Below are positions 5,076-11,558 of a stretch of 11,558 bases of DNA, in pieces. Each line of letters starts with the position of its first letter. Position 1 is the first letter of the stretch. Below the pieces are notes generated by a model, which was not told the DNA's origin, did not search any database, and saw nothing but the letters and a program-made list of their open reading frames with translations. Origin of the DNA: an uncultured Bacilli bacterium (GTDB lineage: Bacteria > Bacillota_I > Bacilli_A > RF39 > UBA660); contig CAQBKK010000033.1 of the NCBI GenBank assembly GCA_948760655.1, positions 1-11,558 of the forward strand. Direction: 5' to 3'. The position numbers were made by a program, and so were the translations under genes.

Positions 5076-6938
5076 TTGAAATATGACTTAATTGTAGTAG
5101 GAGGAGGACATGCTGGCTGTGAAGCTGCACACATCGCCGCTTTTATGGGAAAAAATACACTATTAATTACCATGAATAAAAAAAATATCGCTGATATGCC
5201 ATGTAATCCAAGTATTGGAGGAACAGCCAAAGGTGTAATCGTTCGTGATATTGATGCTTTAGGTGGATTAATGGGAAAAGTCGCTGATGAATCTCATTTT
5301 CAAATCAAAATGTTAAATAGCAAAAAAGGCCCTGCAGTCCAATCATTGCGTTGTCAAGCAGACAAAATTCTATATCCTAAAAACATGTTGCGTCGTTTAA
5401 ATGAAACCCAAAATTTAACCATAAAAGAAGCTATGGTTGAAGACTTGATTGTAGAAGATAATAAAATAAAAGGACTAATACTTTCAAATAATGAAAAAAT
5501 AATGTGTGAATCATTAATACTAACAACAGGAACCTATTTAAAAAGTAACATATTAAGAGGATCCGTAAGTATAGAAAGTGGTCCGCATGGCGAGAATCGA
5601 AGTAACTTTCTAAGTGATAACTTAAAAAAATTAGGATTTACAATGCAAAGATTAAAAACGGGAACTCCTCCCAGAATTAAAGCAGATTCGATTGACTTTT
5701 CAAAATGTAGTCCTGAATATGGCGATAATACTTACTATACTTTTTCTCACGATGATGAACCAAAATATAAAATAGAGGAGCAACAAAAGTGTTACTTAAT
5801 TTACACAAACGAAAATACGCACAAAATAATTTTAGATAACTTAGATAAATCTAGTATGTATGGAGGGTATGTTACTGGAGTTGGACCCCGTTATTGCCCA
5901 TCTATTGAAGATAAAATCGTTCGATTTAAAGATAAAGAACGTCATCAACTTTTTTTAGAACCAGAAAGTATGTCTTATGATGAATGGTACATTGGAGGTT
6001 TTTCAACAAGTATGCCAGAAGAAGTACAAGAGGATATGGTACATAGCTTAGTTGGATTAGAACATGCGACTATTTCAAAATACGCATATGCGATTGAATA
6101 CGACGCTATAGATCCCCTTGAATTAAAACCATCTTTAGAAACGAAAAAAATCGAAAACTTATTCACAGCAGGACAAATCAATGGTACAAGTGGGTATGAA
6201 GAAGCAGCAGGACAAGGACTACTAGCAGGAATAAACGCAGTATGTAAACTAAACAACAAAGAACCATTAATTCTAAAAAGAAACGAATCCTATTTAGGAG
6301 TCTTAATCGATGACTTAGTAACCAAAGGAACAAAAGAGCCTTATAGAATGTTAACCTCCCGTGCTGAATATCGTCTTCTTCTTCGCCATGACAATGCAGA
6401 CTTACGTTTAAGAGAATATGGACATGCCTATGGAACCATTACAGAACAAATGTATCAAAATTACTTAAATCGTAAAAAAGAAATTCAAGAACTAAAAGAT
6501 TCTTTAAAAACTACAAAATTAGAAATCACAGAAGAAATCAAAGAAAAATTTAAGAAAAAAAATTATAGTATTCCTCTAAATAAAACATCATTTCTAGAAT
6601 TATTAAAAAGACCAGAAATTACTATTCTATTTTTAGAAGAATTTATAAATATACCATATAAAGAAGAAATCAAAGAAATCGTTAGCATTGAAATAAAGTA
6701 TGAAGGTTATATAAAAAAATGTGAAAAAGAAATAGAAAAAATGTTAAAACTCGAAGAAAAACAAATACCAAATGATATTGACTATAGCAAAATAAAAAAC
6801 TTAGCAAGCGAGGCAAGACAAAAATTAGAGACCATTCGTCCTATATCTATTGGACAAGCAGCAAGAATTAGCGGTGTAAATCCGAGTGACATTTCGATAC
6901 TTGGTATATATTTAAAAAAGGAATATGCAAATGAATAA
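5076..6938 (+). CDS. mnmG: tRNA uridine-5-carboxymethylaminomethyl modification enzyme MnmG (GidA)
   Basis: The 620-residue FAD enzyme is the partner of MnmE in making cmnm5U34 in tRNA. The N-terminal Rossmann motif VVGGGHAGCEAA (7-18) binds FAD. The GidA signatures CNPSIGGTAKG (43-53) and GPAVQSLRCQADK (85-97) follow, then RLKTGTPPR (192-200), EYDAI and GQINGTSGYEEAAGQG. The helical C-terminal domain that contacts MnmE and tRNA ends in NPSDISILGIYLKK. The length matches the family (about 620-630). The protein starts at TTG. rsmG begins inside its last codons, so the two are translationally coupled. A single TTATTCACA inside the gene (6159-6167) is probably accidental. Confidence 0.98.
   Translation: MKYDLIVVGGGHAGCEAAHIAAFMGKNTLLITMNKKNIADMPCNPSIGGTAKGVIVRDIDALGGLMGKVADESHFQIKMLNSKKGPAVQSLRCQADKILYPKNMLRRLNETQNLTIKEAMVEDLIVEDNKIKGLILSNNEKIMCESLILTTGTYLKSNILRGSVSIESGPHGENRSNFLSDNLKKLGFTMQRLKTGTPPRIKADSIDFSKCSPEYGDNTYYTFSHDDEPKYKIEEQQKCYLIYTNENTHKIILDNLDKSSMYGGYVTGVGPRYCPSIEDKIVRFKDKERHQLFLEPESMSYDEWYIGGFSTSMPEEVQEDMVHSLVGLEHATISKYAYAIEYDAIDPLELKPSLETKKIENLFTAGQINGTSGYEEAAGQGLLAGINAVCKLNNKEPLILKRNESYLGVLIDDLVTKGTKEPYRMLTSRAEYRLLLRHDNADLRLREYGHAYGTITEQMYQNYLNRKKEIQELKDSLKTTKLEITEEIKEKFKKKNYSIPLNKTSFLELLKRPEITILFLEEFINIPYKEEIKEIVSIEIKYEGYIKKCEKEIEKMLKLEEKQIPNDIDYSKIKNLASEARQKLETIRPISIGQAARISGVNPSDISILGIYLKKEYANE
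6918..6922 (+). promoter_or_regulatory. Ribosome binding site favouring the rsmG start at 6931
   Basis: AAGGA within the mnmG 3' end is only 2 bases from the ATG at 6925 but 8 bases from the ATG at 6931. Normal spacing favours the second ATG, which also begins with the family-like MNKEEF. Confidence 0.65.
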
Positions 6939-7641
6939 AGAAGAATTTATAAAAGAACTAGAAAAATTAAAAATCAACTATAATGAAGAACAGATAAAAA
7001 AATTAGACATATATAAAGACTTTCTTATAGAATACAATTCTCACACCAATCTAACAGCAATAAAAACAGAAGAAGGTATTTATTTAAAGCACTTCTATGA
7101 TTCCTTAACGATAAATGAACATCTAGAGGAGAATTTAAAAATACTAGATATTGGTACAGGAGCAGGATTTCCAGGAATGGTTCTTGCCCTATTTCATCCA
7201 AATTGTCAGTTGGTTCTACTAGATGCAAACAACAAAAAAATAAAATTTTTGAGAGAATTACAAGAAAAACTAAAACTAAAAAATGTAACACTTATAAACG
7301 AAAGAGCAGAAGAATTTGTTAGAAAAAACTTTGAAAATTTTGATATAGTAACCTCTCGTGCTGTAGCAGATTTAAGAATTCTTTCTGAACTCTCTCTTCC
7401 AGCATTAAAAGTAGGAGGTTTGTTTCTCCCCATGAAAGCCAATATCGAAACTGAATTAGAAACAAGTAAAGAAACCATTGAAATATTAGGTGGAAAAATA
7501 AATGCTATAAAAAAAATGGAATTACCAAAAGAAAAAAGTATAAGAACAATTTTAATAATTGAACACATAAAACATACAGATGGTAAATATCCAAGAGTAT
7601 ACGATAAAATTTTAAAAAAGCCATTAAGTAAAGCAAAATAA
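6931..7641 (+). CDS. rsmG: 16S rRNA (guanine-N7) methyltransferase RsmG (GidB)
   Basis: This 236-residue SAM-dependent enzyme makes m7G at the 530-loop position of 16S rRNA (G527 in E. coli numbering). The helical N-terminus carries LTAI (41-44) and YLKHFYDSL (51-59). The SAM-binding glycine loop is LDIGTGAGFPGMVLAL (72-87). VTSRAVADL (140-148) is the conserved catalytic-face motif, and the end has the usual YPR...KKPL. Length matches the family. An in-frame ATG at 6925 would add MQ, but the binding site spacing favours 6931. It overlaps mnmG by 8 bases. In streptomycin-resistant strains of various bacteria this gene is often lost; here it is intact. Confidence 0.96.
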   Translation: MNKEEFIKELEKLKINYNEEQIKKLDIYKDFLIEYNSHTNLTAIKTEEGIYLKHFYDSLTINEHLEENLKILDIGTGAGFPGMVLALFHPNCQLVLLDANNKKIKFLRELQEKLKLKNVTLINERAEEFVRKNFENFDIVTSRAVADLRILSELSLPALKVGGLFLPMKANIETELETSKETIEILGGKINAIKKMELPKEKSIRTILIIEHIKHTDGKYPRVYDKILKKPLSKAK

Positions 7642-7746
7642 AAAGAAGAAAAAATAGTAACTGTACGATAAATTTTATATAAGTACACAAATTACTTTAA
7701 AAATTCTAACATTTAGACAAAAAAGTTGGAATAAATGAAAAAAACG

Positions 7747-7775
7747 TTGTAAAAAAGAAATAAATAGGTTATATT
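7747..7775 (+). promoter_or_regulatory. Sigma-A type promoter of the noc/parB gene
   Basis: TTGTAA (7747-7752) and TATATT (7770-7775) are 17 bases apart and match the consensus at 4/6 and 5/6. Transcription would start near 7782, giving a leader of about 20 bases with AAAGGGG (7787-7793) before the ATG at 7803. I see no convincing terminator after rsmG, so some read-through from mnmE is also likely. Confidence 0.65.
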
Positions 7776-7802
7776 TATAGTAGGCTAAAGGGGCTGATTA
7801 GT

Positions 7803-9587
7803 ATGAATATGGATAAAAATATCCAAGAAATACCTATGGAAGATATTATTCCAAACCGGTTTCAACCAAGACTTTCTTTTAACGAAGAAGGAATCACAGA
7901 GTTATCAGAATCAATAAAACAACATGGCATCATTCAACCCCTTGTTGTAAGAAGACTAGGAGATAAATTTGAAATCATTGCAGGGGAACGTCGTTATAAA
8001 GCAGCAACAATGGCAGGACTTACAAAAGTACCAGTAATTATTTCAGATATAGATGATAACAAAAGTGCAGAGGTGGCGCTAGTGGAAAATATACAAAGAA
8101 GAAATCTAACAGCAATAGAAGAAGCAAAATCATATAAAAATCTTTTAGATAGAGGATACCTAACCCAAGAACAACTTGCTAATAAAATGGGAGTATCCCA
8201 AAGTTCTATCGCCAATAAACTTCGTCTTCTAAACTTAGATGAAGAAGTACAAGATGCCTTATTAAACGAAAAAATTTCTGAACGTCATGCCAGAGCATTA
8301 CTTTCTTTAGAAGATAAAGAAGACCAAAAAAAATGGTTACAAAGAATTATTAGCGAGCGTTTAACAGTACGTCAATTAGATATAGAACTAAAAAAGAAAG
8401 ATGAAAATGGTACAGAAGAAGATGGAGGAATTCCTTTAGTGGATATTAATCCTAATATTGATGAAATCGTAAATAACGCTGAGGATATAAATGTTGTACG
8501 AGAGCCCCACGATATTGCAAGCATGCTTCTTCCTGAAGGAGTTACAAAAGAAGAAAAAATAGAAGAAGAACCAGTTGCTCCAACAAAAATGCCAAATAAA
8601 TTCTTTAACTTTTTAGAAGATGAACAAGCAAATATGAGCGTTTTAGAACCAGAGGATATTTTTAATACATTCAATCAAAATCCTATTCCCAATCTATCTA
8701 ACGAAATTTCTACTGAAGAAGAGTTAAAAGAAAAACAAGAAATGGAACCAGTTTTCAATATAGAAACACCAGTGATAGAACCAGTTATAGCAAATGAAGA
8801 ACAAATAGTTCCAAATAAACAAACAACAAATATGCAAGAAGTAGAACTTTTAGAAGATTTAGATATAGATAATAATGTAAATAATGTATTAAATGCGAAC
8901 AATAATATATTTTCTCCTTTTGCAGGAACATTAGAAGAAAAAACTATAGAGTCAATACCAAATGAAATAAATCCTGCGCCTATCATAGAGCCTTCTATAA
9001 TTTCTAATGAAGGAATACAAGAAAACATAGAAAACCAAAAACCAGAAGAAATAATTCCTGTTGCCCCAATTATAAATGAAACACCAGAATTGGACACAAA
9101 TACAAATACGTTAGAACAAAAAGAAAATCTTAATGAAAACTCTGCAATAGAGCCAATATTGAATCCAATGGAAAACAATAAAGAACCAATCATAACAGAC
9201 AATGAAATTATTTCAAATGAACAAAGCTTAGAAGAACCAATAATAAACAATGAAGAGATAACTCCATTTAAATCAATATTCTTTAATACAGGTGATGAAG
9301 AAGAAATAGAGCCAGTACAAGAAGAACCTGTAGTAAATAATACTATTGAAGAAGTAAAACCAGTAATAGAAGAACCATTAATAGATCCACTAGATAGCAT
9401 TGTAACACTAGAACCAGATTATGAAGCGAAACAAGAAGAACTTGCAGGAACAGATTTAAAAACAGCTATAAACGTCGTACGAGATACTGTTAGTGATTTA
9501 GAAAGACGTGGATTTGTAGTGGAAATAGAAGAAGCAGATTTAGAAGAACTATATCATATAACGATAAAAATCAATAAAAATAATTAG
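7803..9587 (+). CDS. noc: Noc/ParB-family DNA-binding CTPase with an enlarged acidic linker
   Basis: The 594-residue protein is about twice the usual 280-300. Residues 8-100 form the ParB N-terminal CTPase domain, with NRFQPR (18-23), GERRYKA (61-67) and VENIQRRNLTAIEEA (94-108). A helix-turn-helix follows (about 119-145, with SQSSIANKLRLL), then ERHARALL (160-167). FQPR after NR, IANK and ERHAR are nearer to Noc than to Spo0J/ParB. The last 43 residues (from LKTAINVVRDTV) match the Noc C-terminal dimerisation domain. Between them, residues 200-549 are a linker rich in Glu, Asn, Pro and Ile, with recurring EEP and IEP patterns and probably disordered. Normal linkers are a few tens of residues. 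The N-terminal amphipathic helix that anchors Bacillus Noc to membranes is absent. No parA follows and no parS or Noc site is seen nearby. It may act in nucleoid occlusion or in chromosome segregation. AAAGGGG precedes ATG by 9 bases. Confidence 0.85.
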   Translation: MNMDKNIQEIPMEDIIPNRFQPRLSFNEEGITELSESIKQHGIIQPLVVRRLGDKFEIIAGERRYKAATMAGLTKVPVIISDIDDNKSAEVALVENIQRRNLTAIEEAKSYKNLLDRGYLTQEQLANKMGVSQSSIANKLRLLNLDEEVQDALLNEKISERHARALLSLEDKEDQKKWLQRIISERLTVRQLDIELKKKDENGTEEDGGIPLVDINPNIDEIVNNAEDINVVREPHDIASMLLPEGVTKEEKIEEEPVAPTKMPNKFFNFLEDEQANMSVLEPEDIFNTFNQNPIPNLSNEISTEEELKEKQEMEPVFNIETPVIEPVIANEEQIVPNKQTTNMQEVELLEDLDIDNNVNNVLNANNNIFSPFAGTLEEKTIESIPNEINPAPIIEPSIISNEGIQENIENQKPEEIIPVAPIINETPELDTNTNTLEQKENLNENSAIEPILNPMENNKEPIITDNEIISNEQSLEEPIINNEEITPFKSIFFNTGDEEEIEPVQEEPVVNNTIEEVKPVIEEPLIDPLDSIVTLEPDYEAKQEELAGTDLKTAINVVRDTVSDLERRGFVVEIEEADLEELYHITIKINKNN

Positions 9588-9604
9588 TTATTAAGAAATA
9601 ATCT

Positions 9605-9639
9605 ACGCTATTATGAAAGAAAATATAATAGCGTTTTTT
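9605..9639 (+). terminator. Rho-independent terminator of noc/parB
   Basis: ACGCTATTAT (9605-9614), a 10-base loop and ATAATAGCGT (9625-9634) form a perfect 10-bp stem with a CGC clamp at its base. Six Ts (9634-9639) follow. It lies 17 bases past the stop codon. Confidence 0.85.
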
Positions 9640-9845
9640 GTGTAAATAAAAATGATTACAACTACAGAAGTTATTTAATATGATGAAATCTACCAAATTT
9701 TGTAAAAAAGACAAAAACGATTAATGAAATAATGATATGAAGCTTTTATTAAGAGAATCACTTTTAGGACAAGAGAGAGGAATATAAGTAAGAATAGCAT
9801 GGAAAACTGGAGTAAAAATACCATTCAAAATTTTAGTTTCTAAAC

Positions 9846-9877
9846 ATAAAAAAGTGTCAATGATTCTCACCAACACT
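9846..9877 (-). terminator. Rho-independent terminator of the penicillin-binding protein gene
   Basis: On the - strand, AGTGTTGGTG, loop AGAAT and CATTGACACT form a 10-bp stem with three G-T pairs (9853-9877). Six Ts follow (the A run 9848-9853 on the + strand). It lies about 30 bases past the stop codon. Confidence 0.75.
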
Positions 9878-9906
9878 ATTTATTATAGAACCAAAATAGG
9901 CTTTTT

Positions 9907-11558
9907 TCATTCTGTGGTATTAATATCTACTTGTGTCATATTACCTTCAGTACCTTTAACATAATAAAATACAGCAGCATTTCCATCTTTAACAGGATCT
10001 CCAGTAACAGGATCTTGTAAAATTCCTACAATATTAGAAGGTGTCTCATACCAATTATTTTCTTTATCTTTTAAATAGTCTTCCATTGTTTCTATCCAAA
10101 TATTTTTAGTCCACCTACTGGGTTCATTTCCAATTTCTTTCGCCTCATCATACCCCATCCAAATCATTAAAAGAGCATCTTGATTGTATCCAACTGTCCA
10201 ATAATCTGTTTTGGTAGTTCCCGTTTTTAAAGCATATTTTTTACTCATTTTATTAGCTATAGACAAAGCAGTAGGAGTAGTATAACTTTGAAATACAGAA
10301 TTACTTGTATTAGAAAGCATTTCATTTAAAATATAAACATAATTTGAATTTAAAACCATTTTTTTCTTATTTTTATGTTCATAAAGTATATTACCATTCA
10401 AATCTTCTACTTTTTCAATAAAATAGTTATCTGTTGTATAACCTCCATTTGCCAAAGTTGTGTATCCATGGGCATAATCTAACATGGAAAGTTCACTTGT
10501 TCCAAGAGCCAAAGATGGATTAGGTTCTAAATTTCCTGTAATCCCCATCTTTTTAGCAGTATTAACTAATGTTTCTTCTCCTAAAAACAAATGTGTTTTT
10601 ACAGCATATATATTGTCAGAATAAGCAAGAGCAGCAGCCATTGTAATTTCCTTATTGGCGTACAAATTATTATAATTAGCAGGACTATATACTTTATTAT
10701 TAGAAAAAACAAAATTTGTATATTCACTCATAAATTTAGAAGAACTAGTTAAACCATTTTCTAACGCTGCATAATAAAGAAAAGGTTTCATAGTAGAACC
10801 AACCTGTCTTTTAGCTTGTATTGCTCGATTATATTGACTAGTCTCATAATTCATTCCACCAGTTAAAGCTAAGACAGCTCCTGTTTCTGGTTCAATTAAC
10901 ATACTCGCCACTTGCATTTCAGAATCTGTAACTTGACTTAAAATGGCTTCCTCTAATTTTGCTTGAGCATCCATATCCAAACTAGTATAGATTTTCAAAC
11001 TTCCTGAATCCAATAAAGAGGTAGGAATACCAGGTAAAGTATCCAATTCTTTTAATACAGCATCCTGATAATACATAACCATTTGTAAATTGTTTGTTTC
11101 TCTCTTCCCATAAATCTCTATCTTATCTTGAAATAAATGATTATAAGTTTCTTCATCAATAATCTCATTATTAAGCATTGTAAGTGCAACAACTCGAGCT
11201 CGTTCAATACAAGCATCATAATGATTTACAGGATTATATTTTGTAGGATTTTTTGGAATACCCGCCAATATAATTGCTTCTTCTAAAGTTAAATCACTGG
11301 CACTTTTATTAAAATAATAATTACTTGCATTCATGACTCCATAATTTCCAGCACCAAAATTAATTGTATTTAAGTATCCCTCTAAAATCTCATCTTTCTC
11401 ATAATGGACTTCAAGTTCTAAAGTTAAAAAAGCCTCTTCTATCTTTCTTCGCCATGTTTGATTAAAATCTAAATACATATTCTTAATATATTGTTGACTA
11501 ATCGTCGATGCTCCTTGCACAATAGAGCCACTTTTAATATTAAGCAGCATAGCTTTAG
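9907..11558 (-). CDS. Class A penicillin-binding protein (5' end outside the window)
   Basis: The C-terminal 550 residues of a bifunctional peptidoglycan synthase are visible. It polymerises glycan strands from lipid II and crosslinks them on the outer face of the membrane. Positions below count from the Met at 11550, which is internal: the frame runs open to the window edge as KAM and homologues continue upstream. Glycosyltransferase motifs are QGASTISQQ (12-20), RRKIEEAFLTLELE (34-47), KDEILEGYLN (52-61) and FGAGNYG (65-71). The first motif, with the catalytic Glu, is outside. The transpeptidase domain has STMK (252-255, catalytic Ser252), SDN (311-313) and KTGT (442-445). After about 500 there is a short polar tail. 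All visible catalytic motifs are intact, so the protein looks functional and implies a walled cell. It converges with noc/parB and ends in TGA. Confidence 0.95.
   Translation of the reverse strand, partial: KAMLLNIKSGSIVQGASTISQQYIKNMYLDFNQTWRRKIEEAFLTLELEVHYEKDEILEGYLNTINFGAGNYGVMNASNYYFNKSASDLTLEEAIILAGIPKNPTKYNPVNHYDACIERARVVALTMLNNEIIDEETYNHLFQDKIEIYGKRETNNLQMVMYYQDAVLKELDTLPGIPTSLLDSGSLKIYTSLDMDAQAKLEEAILSQVTDSEMQVASMLIEPETGAVLALTGGMNYETSQYNRAIQAKRQVGSTMKPFLYYAALENGLTSSSKFMSEYTNFVFSNNKVYSPANYNNLYANKEITMAAALAYSDNIYAVKTHLFLGEETLVNTAKKMGITGNLEPNPSLALGTSELSMLDYAHGYTTLANGGYTTDNYFIEKVEDLNGNILYEHKNKKKMVLNSNYVYILNEMLSNTSNSVFQSYTTPTALSIANKMSKKYALKTGTTKTDYWTVGYNQDALLMIWMGYDEAKEIGNEPSRWTKNIWIETMEDYLKDKENNWYETPSNIVGILQDPVTGDPVKDGNAAVFYYVKGTEGNMTQVDINTTE

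Larger units (their letters stand above)
9588..9906. other. Convergent intergenic region
   Basis: This 319-base interval lies between the noc/parB stop and the penicillin-binding protein stop. It holds one terminator for each gene (9605-9639 on + and 9853-9877 on -). Between them (9640-9845) I see only short AT-rich frames with no recognisable similarity and no convincing promoter. Confidence 0.6.

Noticed and set aside
6159..6167. TTATTCACA inside mnmG as a third DnaA box
   Set aside because: It is single and inside a conserved coding stretch (NLFTAGQ). About one loose match is expected by chance in a window of this size and composition.
8675..9400. 241-codon open frame on the - strand opposite the noc/parB linker
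   Set aside because: Its Ser/Ile/Phe-rich text is the complement of the Glu/Asn-rich linker codons. There is no promoter, binding site or recognisable domain.
9737..9960. Possible small gene remnant on the + strand between the convergent terminators
   Set aside because: A 16-codon frame followed by a stop and then an open stretch running antisense into the penicillin-binding protein gene. There is no family resemblance and no binding site.
1..11558. CRISPR arrays, tRNA genes, insertion sequences or parS palindromes
   Set aside because: I looked for regularly spaced repeats, tRNA-like cloverleaf ends, transposase motifs and the TGTTTCACGTGAAACA-type palindrome and found none.

Overview
This AT-rich window carries the conserved origin-proximal gene block of Bacillota, in the order rpmH - rnpA - yidC - khpB(jag) - small membrane gene - mnmE - mnmG - rsmG - noc/parB, all on the + strand. 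A class A penicillin-binding protein converges on it from the right edge. The gene order, the strong GGAGG-type ribosome binding sites, the TTG starts, the lipoprotein-type YidC and the cell-wall synthase point to a walled, low-GC member of the Bacilli/Erysipelotrichia/RF39-like lineages rather than a wall-less mollicute. The genus cannot be told from the sequence. TGA acts as a stop codon here, because conserved tryptophans are TGG.

Left edge (1-1060). This is not the dnaA/oriC region normally found beside rpmH. It holds two broken genes lying head to head. On the - strand is the C-terminal end of a DNA cytosine-5 methyltransferase (188-587). On the + strand is the C-terminal end of a Sau3AI/MutH-family restriction endonuclease (about 600-979). 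Both lack their N-termini and they meet near position 590-600. This looks like the scar of a divergent type II restriction-modification system whose middle was deleted.

Centre (1062-7641). A good sigma-A promoter drives rpmH. A hairpin with a T tract separates rpmH from rnpA, and rnpA overlaps yidC by 4 bases. khpB ends in a hairpin, followed directly by two abutting DnaA-box sequences (3213-3230) in front of a 77-residue two-helix membrane protein. That gene ends in its own terminator. mnmE then starts from an extended -10 promoter and is followed by mnmG and rsmG, which overlap. The block covers ribosome assembly (bL34), tRNA 5' maturation (RnpA), membrane protein insertion (YidC with the RNA-binding KhpB), tRNA wobble-uridine modification (MnmE/MnmG) and 16S rRNA m7G methylation (RsmG).

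Right (7642-11558). A Noc/ParB-family CTPase has its own promoter and terminator. It is about twice the normal length because a roughly 350-residue acidic, low-complexity linker separates the DNA-binding core from the C-terminal dimerisation domain. No parA follows. A gene-poor convergent region (9588-9906) precedes the 3' end of the penicillin-binding protein gene, whose 5' end lies outside the window.

The observations most worth a second look are the enlarged Noc/ParB linker, the tandem DnaA boxes over a probable promoter, the collapsed restriction-modification locus, and the 41-residue bL34 with an internal deletion.
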